Shown in pieces: positions 45,832 to 54,057 of a DNA stretch of 64,000 bases. Within the stretch, counting starts at the first letter, position 1. Every line of letters starts with the position of its first letter. The notes beneath the pieces are model-generated. The model saw nothing but the letters and a program-made list of their open reading frames with translations, did not search any database and had not been told where the DNA came from. Source of the stretch: Streptomyces violens (GTDB lineage Bacteria > Actinomycetota > Actinomycetes > Streptomycetales > Streptomycetaceae); NCBI RefSeq assembly GCF_000717745.1, contig NZ_JOBH01000017.1, positions 134,498 through 198,497 on the forward strand, given 5' to 3'. Both the position numbers and the translations under genes were made by a program.

Positions 45832-45851
45832 GCACAGCGCATGCGCTGTGC
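45832..45851. promoter_or_regulatory. perfect 20-bp palindrome in the prsH-sigH leader
   Basis: GCACAGCGCATGCGCTGTGC, no spacer, 83 bases upstream of prsH. It could be an operator or, without a loop, a weak RNA cruciform. A second, smaller inverted repeat GAGTG-T-CACTC lies at 45946-45956 and resembles BldD half-sites (AGTGA...TCAC). Confidence 0.55.
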
Positions 45852-46015
45852 GACGCTATCGCGATCTGCGGTGCAATGTCGCCCGGGATCGGCGTGGCTG
45901 CCGGCCTGGCACGACGGTGGGACTCGCAGTGTCCCGCAAACCCACGAGTGTCACTCATTGTAAGCCTACGGGTACGGACAGTGGCTAGGGGTCTGCACTG
46001 CCAAATCGGCGCTGG

Positions 46016-46504
46016 TTACGCTGCGTTGGCATCTGCAGTTGCCGCGAGCTCGTGCAGTGCCTCTCCAGTGAGCCGGAAGACGGTCCATTCGTCCATGGGC
46101 TGAGCACCGATCGACTTGTATATACCGATGGACGGTTCATTCCAATCCAGGACTGACCATTCAAAACGTCCGTATCCACGGCGGATGCATATCTGCGCCA
46201 GCGCGGCGAGCAGTGACTTGCCGTGTCCGGCGCCGCGGTGCGCAGGCCTGACGTACAGGTCCTCCAGATAGACACCGTGCGTGCCCGTCCACGTGGAGAA
46301 GTTGCGGAACCACAGGGCAAAGCCCACCGGGGTGCCGGACTCCTCGGCGATCAGCCCGAAGACGGCCGGGTGCTCGCCGAACAGGGCGTCGCGGAGCTGC
46401 TCTTCGGTGGCCTTCGCCGACTCCAGTTCGCGCTCGTACTCCGCGAGCTCGCGGATCATGGCGTGGATCGCCGGAACGTCGTCGGGTGTCGCAGTGCGGA
46501 TCAT
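46016..46504 (-). CDS. GNAT-family N-acetyltransferase
   Basis: 162 residues starting MIRTATPDDVPAIHAMIREL. The acetyl-CoA loop is VRPAHRGAGHGKSLLAAL (about 92-110), followed by RFEWSVLDWNEPSIGIYKSIGA. This is the spermidine/diamine (SAT1-like) subclass; thialysine or polyamine acetylation is possible but unproven. It lies upstream of prsH on the same strand, with 266 bases between. Confidence 0.88.
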   Translation of the reverse strand: MIRTATPDDVPAIHAMIRELAEYERELESAKATEEQLRDALFGEHPAVFGLIAEESGTPVGFALWFRNFSTWTGTHGVYLEDLYVRPAHRGAGHGKSLLAALAQICIRRGYGRFEWSVLDWNEPSIGIYKSIGAQPMDEWTVFRLTGEALHELAATADANAA

Positions 46505-46588
46505 GCTGTGAAGGCTAACGGGCCCCACTGACAACCGGCGCCGGGCGCCGTGCGGCCCGCGCGCCCGGAGGAGCGCTCGTACCAGCGC

Positions 46589-46849
46589 TCAGACCAGCGT
46601 TTTGTCGGTGAAGCACCAGCGCCAGTCCTCGCCCGCCCCGAAGGAGCGCATCACCGGATGCCCGGTCGCCTCGAAGTGCGCCGTGGCGTGCCGGTACGGC
46701 GAGGAGTCGCAGCACCCGACGTGGCCGCAGACCAGGCAGAGCCGCAGCTGTACGGGGTGGCTGCCGACGGCGAGGCACTCGGTGCAGGTGTCGCTCAGCG
46801 CGGCCGGTTCGGGGCGCGGCAGGTCGAGAACGTGCGGGCACTCGCTCAT
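46589..46849 (-). CDS. UBP-type zinc finger protein
   Basis: 86 residues that are almost entirely one ZnF-UBP domain: C4, H6, C22, C25, C38, C41, C46, H54, H58 and H64 fall in the usual order (CPHV, CTEC, CLVCGHVGCCDSS, HATAHFEATGHPV). In eukaryotes the fold binds the C-terminal Gly-Gly of free ubiquitin; Streptomyces has Pup but no ubiquitin system, so the ligand is unknown. It is divergent from the Na+/H+ antiporter gene with only 40 bases between starts. Confidence 0.92.
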   Translation of the reverse strand: MSECPHVLDLPRPEPAALSDTCTECLAVGSHPVQLRLCLVCGHVGCCDSSPYRHATAHFEATGHPVMRSFGAGEDWRWCFTDKTLV

Positions 46850-46889
46850 GATTGCCAGATTAGCCGGAACGCGCGGGGACGGGTCTGCC

Positions 46890-48497
46890 ATGGATGTGAT
46901 GCCACTGCTGTTGCTGGTCGCCGGGAGCGCGGCCGTCGCGGGACTGGCGAGGCGTACGCCCGTACCCGCGCCCCTGCTGCTCGTCGCGGCCGGGCTCGGT
47001 GCGGGCTATCTGCCCGGCGTCCCCGACTACCCTCTCGACCCGCACATCGTGCTGCCCCTGCTGCTGCCGCCCCTGCTGCACACCGCGGCGCTGGACAGCT
47101 CGTACCTGGACCTGCGGGCCAATCTGCGCCCGGTAGCGCTGCTGTCGGTCGGCTACGTGCTCTTCGCGACGCTGGCCGTCGGATACGCCGCGTACCTCGT
47201 CATCCCGGACCTGCCGCTGACCGCGGCCCTCGTGCTGGGCGCGGTCATCGCGCCCCCGGACGCCGTGGCGGCCACCGCCATCGCCCGCCGGCTGCGGCTG
47301 CCCGGCCGGATCACGACCATCCTGCAGGGCGAGTCGCTGGTCAACGACGCCACCGCCATCACCGCCTACAAGGTGGCGCTCGCCGCGGCCGTCGGGGAGG
47401 GCGCGACCTGGGCCGGCGGCCTGAAGGAGTTCGGCATCGCGGCGGTCGGCGGCATCGGGATCGGGCTGGTCCTCATGGGGCCGCTGCACTGGCTGCGCTG
47501 CAAGCTGCGGGACTCCGCGGTACTGGAGAACACGCTGTCGCTGCTCATCCCGTTCCTGGCGTACTCGGTGGCCGAGCACGTCGGCGCCTCCGGGGTGCTC
47601 GCCGTCGTGGTGGTCGCGCTGTACCTGGGGCACCGCTCCTGGCAGGTGGGCTTCGATACGCGGCTCCAGGAGGCCGCGGTGTGGACGATGGTCGCCTTCC
47701 TGCTGGAGTCCACGGTCTTCGCGCTCATCGGGCTCCAGCTGCCGGTCGTGGTGCGGGGGCTGGGGGAGTTCAGCACCGTGCAGGCGATCACGTACGCCCT
47801 TGTGCTGTTCGCCGTGGTGGTGCTGGCGCGCTTCGTATGGGTGTTCCCCGCGACGTACCTGCCCCGGTGGCTGTCGGCGCGTATTCGGGAACGGGAAGCC
47901 GACACGACCTGGACGGCGCCGGTGATCGTCGGCTGGGCCGGGATGCGCGGGGTGGTCTCGCTGGCGATCGCCTTCTCCATCCCGCTGACGACGCACAGCG
48001 GCGAGCCCTTCCCTGCGCGCAACCTGGTGCTCTTCCTGACCTTCAGCACCGTCATCGGCACCCTCGTGGTCCAGGGGCTGACGCTGCCGCCGCTGATCCG
48101 GCTCCTGAAGCTGCCCCGGCCGGATCCGCAGGCCGAGACGCTGGCCGAGGCGCAGGCGCAGAACGACGCGTCGGACGCGGCGGAGCGCCGGCTGCGCGAA
48201 CTCCTGGAGGACTCGCGCAACGCGCTGCCGGGGCCCTTGGAGGACCGGCTGCGGACCGTCCTGGAGCGCCGCCGCAACGCCGTCTGGGAGCGGCTGGGGC
48301 CGCCGAACGCGGAGACCGGGGAGTCGGTGGAGGCGACCTACCTGCGGCTGGCCCGGGAGATGATCGGCGCGGAGCGCGCGGTCTTCGTGGAGCTGCGCGA
48401 CGCCCGGCGGATCGACGACGAGATGCTGCGGACGCTGCTGCGCCGGCTGGACCTGGAGGAGGCGGCGGCGTACCGGGAGACGGTGAGCCCGGAGTAA
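46890..48497 (+). CDS. Na+/H+ antiporter, CPA1 family
   Basis: 535 residues with about 12 hydrophobic spans. The ion-binding motif is GAVIAPPDAVAATAI (about 118-132), and QGESLVNDATAI follows as in NhaP/NHE transporters. A hydrophilic C-terminal tail of ~110 residues (from LPRPDPQAETLAEAQAQND) is largely helical and charged, probably a regulatory domain. Exports Na+ or K+ for protons. Start ATG 46890. Confidence 0.93.
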   Translation: MDVMPLLLLVAGSAAVAGLARRTPVPAPLLLVAAGLGAGYLPGVPDYPLDPHIVLPLLLPPLLHTAALDSSYLDLRANLRPVALLSVGYVLFATLAVGYAAYLVIPDLPLTAALVLGAVIAPPDAVAATAIARRLRLPGRITTILQGESLVNDATAITAYKVALAAAVGEGATWAGGLKEFGIAAVGGIGIGLVLMGPLHWLRCKLRDSAVLENTLSLLIPFLAYSVAEHVGASGVLAVVVVALYLGHRSWQVGFDTRLQEAAVWTMVAFLLESTVFALIGLQLPVVVRGLGEFSTVQAITYALVLFAVVVLARFVWVFPATYLPRWLSARIREREADTTWTAPVIVGWAGMRGVVSLAIAFSIPLTTHSGEPFPARNLVLFLTFSTVIGTLVVQGLTLPPLIRLLKLPRPDPQAETLAEAQAQNDASDAAERRLRELLEDSRNALPGPLEDRLRTVLERRRNAVWERLGPPNAETGESVEATYLRLAREMIGAERAVFVELRDARRIDDEMLRTLLRRLDLEEAAAYRETVSPE

Positions 48498-48537
48498 GGC
48501 GGTGCGCTGCTTCAGAGGTCCCGGGACACGGCCTGCC

Positions 48538-49455
48538 TCAGGGTGAGCCGGTGATCACCGCGGCCACGGTGGTGCCCGGCGCGAAGGCGCCCTCTTCGGT
48601 ACGCGTCACCAGGCCCAGCAGCATCTTCGCCACGTACACCCGCTCCAGCGGCAGGCCGTGCCGCGCCTCGAAATCTGTGGCGAAGGCGTCCAGCGCTGGC
48701 GTGCTGCGGGCGTAGCCGCCGCAGTGGAACGCGGTGTCCAGCCGCCAGTCACCGCGCCGGCCCCCGAAGGCCGCCTCCTGGAGGCGCAGTACGTCTGCCT
48801 CCAGGAAGTGGCCGGGGCCGGGGCCGCCCTTCAGTACGGGGAAGCCGAGGGCGCGCTGTCCCGGGGCGAGGCCCGCGGCCAGTCCCGCGAGGGTGCCGCC
48901 GGTCCCGCAGGCCACGGCGACGACGTCGGCGGCCCCGGCCAGCTCGTGGCCCAGGGCGGCGCAGCCGCGGGCGGCGAGGGCGTTGCTGCCGCCCTCGGGG
49001 ACCAGGCGGTACGGCCCGAAGCGGGCGCGCAGCGCGTCGAGCAGCTCGGGGTCGTCCTTGCGGCGGTAGCGGGCGCGGTCCAGGAAGTGCAGCCGCATGC
49101 CGTCGGCGGCACAGCGGGCCAGCGAGGGGTTCAGCGGCCGGTCGGCCAGTTCCTCGCCCCGTACGACGCCTATCGTGTCCAGGCCCAGGAGGCGGCCCGC
49201 CGCGGCGGTGGCGCGCAGGTGGTTGGAGTACGCGCCGCCGAACGTGAGCAGCGTGCGGTCCCCGGCCGCCGCGGCGGCGCGGAGATTGGGCTCCAGTTTC
49301 CGCCATTTGTTGCCCGGCAGATCGGGGTGTATCAGGTCGTCCCGCTTGAGCAGCAGGCGTACGCCGCGGCGCGCGAACCGGTCGTCCTCGATCTCCTGTA
49401 CCGGGGACGGCAGGTGCGGCCGCAGCGTCTTCGGGTCGGGGACGGTGCCGGTCAC
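48538..49455 (-). CDS. PLP-dependent D-cysteine desulfhydrase / ACC deaminase family
   Basis: 305 residues. The fold-II PLP lysine is in LPGNKWRKLEPNL (about 47-59), the following FGGAYSNHLRA is the substrate loop, and the phosphate cup is VACGTGGTLAGL. Members act as D-cysteine desulfhydrase or 1-aminocyclopropane-1-carboxylate deaminase; the sequence does not settle which. GTG start. It converges on the antiporter gene. Confidence 0.88.
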   Translation of the reverse strand: MTGTVPDPKTLRPHLPSPVQEIEDDRFARRGVRLLLKRDDLIHPDLPGNKWRKLEPNLRAAAAAGDRTLLTFGGAYSNHLRATAAAGRLLGLDTIGVVRGEELADRPLNPSLARCAADGMRLHFLDRARYRRKDDPELLDALRARFGPYRLVPEGGSNALAARGCAALGHELAGAADVVAVACGTGGTLAGLAAGLAPGQRALGFPVLKGGPGPGHFLEADVLRLQEAAFGGRRGDWRLDTAFHCGGYARSTPALDAFATDFEARHGLPLERVYVAKMLLGLVTRTEEGAFAPGTTVAAVITGSP

Positions 49456-49498
49456 GCCCCCATTGTCCGCGCGGCGCCCCGCGCCACGCGGCGGGACG

Positions 49499-50089
49499 TC
49501 ACCGCAGGCGCTTCCCGATGCGCTCGCGCAGCGCGTCCATCGTGAAGCCGCGCGGGTCGACCTTGCCCGGCTGCCACTCCAGATGGCCGAGCACCGAGCG
49601 CTCGTTCCAGCCGTGCACCCGGCACACCGCGGCGGCCGCCTTCTCGATCGCCTCCAGCTGTGCGTCGGGCCACGGGTCCTCGCCGTCGCCGAGGTTCTCG
49701 CACTCGAAGCCGTAGTAGACGCGGTTGCCGTCGGTGTCGGCCTCGTTGTCCGGCGGCAGCCGCCGCTCGGCGATCACCGCCCGCAGGACGTCGCCGTCGC
49801 CGAGCCCCGCGTGGTTGGCGCGGCCGTGACCCACCAGATGGACCGTGCCGTCCTTGGTGATCACGCCGTGGCACAGCGGGCCCGGCAGGTCCGGGTGGCC
49901 GTCGTAGCAGATCCGTACGGTCTCCTCGGCGCCCGAGGTCACGGTGTGGTGGATCATCACGCCGTGCACCCCGCCCCAGGGGCCCTTGTGATTGCGGTTG
50001 TGCGTGCGCCAGTTGCCGACCTCGACGACGCGCAGCCCTTCGTCCCGCAGCGCTTCGAGGAATCTGTCCGCTGACATGGGTGAGGCCAT
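49499..50089 (-). CDS. N-acetylmuramoyl-L-alanine amidase (Amidase_2), no export signal
   Basis: 196 residues. The zinc amidase motifs are VMIHHTVTSG (first His), NHAGLGDGDV, YYGFECENLG and VLGHLEWQPGKVDPRGF (second His and third ligand region). It has the T7-lysozyme/PGRP-like plan and cleaves the lactyl-amide bond of peptidoglycan. The start MASPMSADRF (ATG 50089, GGAG seven bases before) gives no signal peptide or membrane span. It is either released by lysis, exported unconventionally, or used in muropeptide recycling; a phage endolysin origin is possible, but no phage genes surround it. Confidence 0.88.
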   Translation of the reverse strand: MASPMSADRFLEALRDEGLRVVEVGNWRTHNRNHKGPWGGVHGVMIHHTVTSGAEETVRICYDGHPDLPGPLCHGVITKDGTVHLVGHGRANHAGLGDGDVLRAVIAERRLPPDNEADTDGNRVYYGFECENLGDGEDPWPDAQLEAIEKAAAAVCRVHGWNERSVLGHLEWQPGKVDPRGFTMDALRERIGKRLR

Positions 50090-50299
50090 GAACGGCTCCG
50101 TTCCGGTGCAACAGCGGCCGCCGATCGCGTACCGCCTCGTAAAACGCTTGTACTGGAACGGAACCTTCTGGGTCAGCAGTTCGCGGTCAATGCGAGCCGA
50201 AGCGGCCACTTACGGGGCATACGCTGGACATATGTCCCTACCGGAGCGGTTTCGCGCACGGGAACCGTGGGAACCTGTGCCGGTCGCGCGGATCAGCCC

Positions 50300-50536
50300 C
50301 TACGCGCCGCGCAGGATGCCGTCCCCGTGCGTCGCGATGTACCCCTCGAGCGCCTGCAGCGCCGTCGCCGTCGCCTCCGGGGAGCCGCTGCCGCGCCGCT
50401 CGGCGTAGTACGCCGCGCCCAGCCGCTTCAGCAGATCGGCGCCCGCGCGCTGCTGCTGGACCTCGTCCACCTTCTGCTTGCCCTGTGCCAGGCCACGCTG
50501 CGCCTGCTCCTTGGCACGGTCCAGAAATCCCGCCAT
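50300..50536 (-). CDS. small conserved-type cytoplasmic protein
   Basis: 78 residues, MAGFLDRAKEQAQRG... A helical, Gln/Lys-rich first half (KQKVDEVQQQRAG) is followed by LLKRLGAAYYAERRGSGSPEATATALQALE. Good coding character and a clear stop. Function unknown. It lies between the amidase and the divergent AraC-type gene. Confidence 0.7.
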   Translation of the reverse strand: MAGFLDRAKEQAQRGLAQGKQKVDEVQQQRAGADLLKRLGAAYYAERRGSGSPEATATALQALEGYIATHGDGILRGA

Positions 50537-50655
50537 TGTGCTGCCTCCGCGTCGGTCCATGGGTCTCGCAGGCACCGGTGCCGTCCGGCTCCGGTGCGTG
50601 CCGTACCCGATCAACGGCCGGGACGCGGCGGCGGTTCCCGTGCCAGGCTGGAGAC

Positions 50656-51405
50656 GTGTACCGGGAACGGCCCTCCGTGCTGTCCGGCGCCGCCGTGTGG
50701 ACCAAGACCCCGGGAACGGCGCCGCGTCCCGTGCTGCCCGACGGCTGCACCGATCTGATCTGGTACGACGGCCGCCTTCTGGTCGCGGGACCGGACACCC
50801 GCCCGCATCTGCCGCAGGCGCCGGAGCGGGCCCCCGAGGCGCCCGTCGTCGGCCTGCGCTTCGCCCCGGGGCAGGGCCCGGCCGTCTTCGGAGTGCCCGC
50901 ACACGAACTGCGTGACCTGCGGGTTCCCCTCGCTGACCTGTGGCCCCGCGACCGGGTACGGCGGCTGACCGACGAGCTGGCCGCCGCGGCGGCCGACCAC
51001 GGCCCGCAAGCCCCGGGAGCCGCTGCCGGCCGCGCCCCGGAAACCGCGTCCGGTCGCGCCCTGGAAGCCGCTGCCGCCGCCGCGCTGCGTACGGGTACCG
51101 CGCCCGACCCGGCACGCGGACTGATCGCACGGGCCGCGGCCCGGGGCACGCCGGTGCGCGAGCTCGCCGACGCGGTCGGCGTGGGCGAGCGCCAGCTGCA
51201 CCGCCGCTGCCTGGCCGCCTTCGGGTACGGCCCCAAGACCCTCGGCCGGGTGCTGCGTCTGGTGCGCGCCCTGGATCTGGCCCGCTCCGGGATGCCGTAC
51301 GCACAGGTCGCCGCGGTCGCCGGGTACGCCGACCAGGCACATCTGGCGCGCGAGGTGAAGGCGCTGGCGGGAGCCCCGCTCGGGGCGGTGCTCGCGCCGG
51401 GATAG
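50656..51405 (+). CDS. AraC-family transcriptional regulator
   Basis: 249 residues from GTG 50656 with GGAG upstream. The N-terminal ~140 residues form a DUF6597-like sensor part (LPDGCTDLIWYDGRLLVAGPDT). The C-terminal HTH_18 has VRELADAVGVGERQLHRRCLAAFGYGPKTLGRVLRLVRALDLAR and AAVAGYADQAHLAREVKALAG. It is 10 bases from the glutaminase gene and likely in one transcript, so glutaminase is a candidate target. Confidence 0.88.
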   Translation: MYRERPSVLSGAAVWTKTPGTAPRPVLPDGCTDLIWYDGRLLVAGPDTRPHLPQAPERAPEAPVVGLRFAPGQGPAVFGVPAHELRDLRVPLADLWPRDRVRRLTDELAAAAADHGPQAPGAAAGRAPETASGRALEAAAAAALRTGTAPDPARGLIARAAARGTPVRELADAVGVGERQLHRRCLAAFGYGPKTLGRVLRLVRALDLARSGMPYAQVAAVAGYADQAHLAREVKALAGAPLGAVLAPG

Positions 51406-51415
51406 CGTGTTCGGC

Positions 51416-52327
51416 ATGGACTACCAGGCCGTTCTCGAGGAGGTGGCGGACCGTGCGCGGCCGCTGGTGAGACAAGGGAGGGTCGCCGACTACATCCCCG
51501 CACTGGAGCGCGTCTCGCCGGACCGCTTCGGGATCGCGCTCACCGACATCCACGGGGAGACGTACGGCGTCGGTGACTGGGAGGTCCCGTTCTCCGTGCA
51601 GTCCATCTCCAAGGCCTTCTCCCTCGCGCTCGTGCTGGCCCAGGAGGACCAGAGCATCTGGAAGCGGGTGGGGCGCGAGCCGTCGGGCACGCCCTTCAAC
51701 TCCCTGGTGCAGCTCGAGTGGGAGCAGGGCATCCCGCGCAATCCTTTCCTCAACTCCGGCGCGCTGGTCGTCACCGACCGCCTGCAGACCCTCACCGGCG
51801 ACGCCAGCACGGCGCTGCTGGACTTCATGCGCGAGGAGAGCGGCAATCCGGAGCTCTCCTTCGACCAGGCCGTCGCCGGCTCCGAGGCCGAGCACGGCAA
51901 CCGGAACGCGGCGCTGGCCCACTTCATGGCGAGCTTCGGCAATCTGGAGAACCCCGTCCCCAGCGTCATCGAGCACTACTTCTGGCAGTGTTCGATCGAG
52001 ATGAGCTGCCGCGACCTGGCCACGGCCGGCGGCTTCCTCGCCCGCCACGGGCTGCGCGCCGACGGCACCCGGCTGTTGCACGCCCGCGACGCCAAGCGGA
52101 TGAACGCGGTGATGCTGACCTGCGGCACCTACGACGCGGCGGGGGAGTTCGCCTACCGGGTGGGGCTGCCCGCCAAGAGCGGGGTGGGCGGCGGCATCGT
52201 GGCGGTCGTCCCCGGGCGCTGCACGCTGTGTGTGTGGAGCCCGGGGCTGGACGCGCGCGGCAATTCGGTGGCCGGGGCCGCGGCGCTGGACCACTTCACG
52301 ACGCTCACCGGATGGTCGGTGTTCTGA
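51416..52327 (+). CDS. glsA: glutaminase A
   Basis: 303 residues, serine-dependent beta-lactamase-like fold. The catalytic S63-I-S-K66 lies in VPFSVQSISKAF; other conserved parts are GREPSGTPFNSL, NPFLNSGALVV, ALAHFMASFGN and LPAKSGVGGGIVAVVP. It hydrolyses glutamine to glutamate and ammonia. ATG 51416 (MDYQAVLEEV) is chosen; GTG 51407 would add three residues and no strong ribosome site favours either. Confidence 0.95.
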   Translation: MDYQAVLEEVADRARPLVRQGRVADYIPALERVSPDRFGIALTDIHGETYGVGDWEVPFSVQSISKAFSLALVLAQEDQSIWKRVGREPSGTPFNSLVQLEWEQGIPRNPFLNSGALVVTDRLQTLTGDASTALLDFMREESGNPELSFDQAVAGSEAEHGNRNAALAHFMASFGNLENPVPSVIEHYFWQCSIEMSCRDLATAGGFLARHGLRADGTRLLHARDAKRMNAVMLTCGTYDAAGEFAYRVGLPAKSGVGGGIVAVVPGRCTLCVWSPGLDARGNSVAGAAALDHFTTLTGWSVF

Positions 52328-52337
52328 GGACCGGCCC

Positions 52338-52787
52338 TCAGGAGGGCAGCGGCGCGAAGAGGTCGACGCCGTGGCCGTCCGGGTCCAGGACGACGGCGTA
52401 CCGCTGGCCCCAGAAGGCGTCCCACGGCTTCTTCGCGCCGCGGTACCCGGCGTCGACCAGCTCCGCATAGAGGGCGTCGACCGCCTCCGGGGACGCGCAC
52501 TCGAAGGCGAGCTCGGGTGTGCCCCCGGAGGACGGTGTCCAGTCCGGGTCCATGGAGCGCAGCGTCTCGTGGGTGTCCCACATCAGCCGCAGCCCGCCGG
52601 GCAGCGGCGCGTCCACGTGCGGAGCGGCGTCGGCCTCCGCCGGGATGTCCAGGCCGAGGCGCCGGTAGAAGGCGAGCGAGGCCGCCATGTCGGCGGCGGC
52701 CAGGCCGATCGCGGCGAAGCGGGGCGCGGGGGCGGTACGGGCCGCCGCGGCTCCGGGGGTGGTCTGTGCGCTGGTCCTGTCAGTCAT
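52338..52787 (-). CDS. VOC-superfamily (glyoxalase/bleomycin-resistance-like) protein
   Basis: 149 residues. A ~20-residue Ala/Thr-rich leader is followed by the paired beta-alpha-beta-beta-beta modules: APRFAAIGLAAADMAASLAFYRRLG and the closing YAVVLDPDGHGVDLFAPLPS. Metal-dependent dioxygenase, lyase or ligand-binding roles are all known in the family; none can be assigned. It converges on glsA with ten bases between. Confidence 0.88.
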   Translation of the reverse strand: MTDRTSAQTTPGAAAARTAPAPRFAAIGLAAADMAASLAFYRRLGLDIPAEADAAPHVDAPLPGGLRLMWDTHETLRSMDPDWTPSSGGTPELAFECASPEAVDALYAELVDAGYRGAKKPWDAFWGQRYAVVLDPDGHGVDLFAPLPS

Positions 52788-52901
52788 GGGTCGAGCGTAC
52801 GAAGGCGCGGCGCCGCCGGTCTTGAACGAATCGGACGTCCCCGGGCGCCGCACCCGACCCGCGAGCCGCGCCTACGGGCACAGCGCCTGCAAGCGCTGCC
52901 C

Positions 52902-53840
52902 CTACGGGCAGCGCACGACCTGCCCCGCGTACGAAAGGTTTCCGCCGAACCCGAAGAGGAGTACCGGAGCCCCCGAGGGCACCTCGCGCCGTTCGACCAG
53001 CTTCGAGAAGGCCAGCGGCACGGACGCCGCCGAGGTGTTGCCCGACTCCACGACGTCCCGGGCGATCACCGCGTTCACCGCCCCGATGCGCTCGGCGACC
53101 GGTTCGATGATCCGCAGGTTGGCCTGGTGCAGTACGACGCCGGCCAGCTCGTCCGGCCGTACGCCGGAGCGCTCGCACACCTGGCGCGCGATGGCCGGCA
53201 GCTGGGTGGTGGCCCAGCGGTACACGGTCTGGCCCTCCTGGGAGAAGCGGGCCGGCTCGCCCTCGATGCGCACCGCGTCGCCCATCTCCGGGACCGAGCC
53301 CCACAGCACCGGGCCGATCTCCGGCTCCGCCGCCGCGGTGACCACGGCCGCGCCCGCGCCGTCGCCCACCAGGACGCAGGTCGAGCGGTCCGTCCAGTCG
53401 ACCACGTCGGTGAACTTCTCCGCGCCGATCACCAGCGCGTTGCGTGCCGCGCCGGCCCGGATCGCGTGATCGGCGGTGGCCAGCGCGTGGGTGAAGCCCG
53501 CGCACACCACGTTGACGTCCATCGTGGCGGCCGCCGGGATGCCGAGCCGGGCGGCCACCCGGGCGGCCGTGTTCGGGCTGCGGCCTGTGGCCGTGCAGGT
53601 GGCGACGAGTACGAGGCCGATGTCGGCCGGGTCGAGGCCGCTCGTCGCGAGCGCCTTCGCCGCGGCGGCGGCGGCCATCGCGTCCACGGTCTCGTCGGGG
53701 GCGGCGACGCGCCGGGTACGGATGCCGACCCGGCTGCTGATCCAGGCGTCGTCGGTGTCGACGAGCTCGGCCAGGTCGTCGTTGGTGAGCACCTTGGCGG
53801 GCTGGTAGTGGCCCAGCGCAAGGATGCGCGACCCGGTCAT
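52902..53840 (-). CDS. 3-oxoacyl-ACP synthase III (FabH-like)
   Basis: 312 residues with the complete KAS III triad: C113 in VNVVCAGFTHAL, H238 in VVLHQANLRI and N268 in ESGNTSAASVPLAF, plus the C-terminal GFGGNLSYAGQV. No other fab gene is adjacent, so this is a second FabH-type enzyme, perhaps for an alternative starter unit or secondary metabolism, rather than the copy in the fab operon. ATG 53840 follows GGGGGAGAG. Confidence 0.92.
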   Translation of the reverse strand: MTGSRILALGHYQPAKVLTNDDLAELVDTDDAWISSRVGIRTRRVAAPDETVDAMAAAAAAKALATSGLDPADIGLVLVATCTATGRSPNTAARVAARLGIPAAATMDVNVVCAGFTHALATADHAIRAGAARNALVIGAEKFTDVVDWTDRSTCVLVGDGAGAAVVTAAAEPEIGPVLWGSVPEMGDAVRIEGEPARFSQEGQTVYRWATTQLPAIARQVCERSGVRPDELAGVVLHQANLRIIEPVAERIGAVNAVIARDVVESGNTSAASVPLAFSKLVERREVPSGAPVLLFGFGGNLSYAGQVVRCP

Positions 53841-53959
53841 CTCTCCCCCTGTGGGTGAAAAGTGGAAACGGAATACCGACCTCACCAGTGTTGGCGGCGC
53901 GGCGGCGTACCGGGGTGCGTGACCGTCCAATCTTCGGGGCGCGGATCTGGAGAGTTTCG

Positions 53960-53998
53960 ACCGTCACCCCGTGGTAGGCACCGTCCCCCGTGGTAGGC
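53960..53998. repeat. short tandem direct repeat
   Basis: ACCGTCACCCCGTGGTAGGC (53960-53979) is followed at once by the same sequence lacking one base (53980-53998). It lies in the divergent gap between fabH and the epimerase gene and may be part of a control region. Confidence 0.85.
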
Positions 53999-54057
53999 GA
54001 TTCCGCTGAGAGCGAGGCGCGGGACGCCCGTACACCCGTACGGGCAGAGTCGGCGGC

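Noticed and set aside
45752..45958. A 68-codon minus-strand leader frame before prsH (MSDTRGFAGH...)
   Set aside because: It has no good ribosome site and overlaps the palindromes; kept only as a remote leader-peptide possibility.
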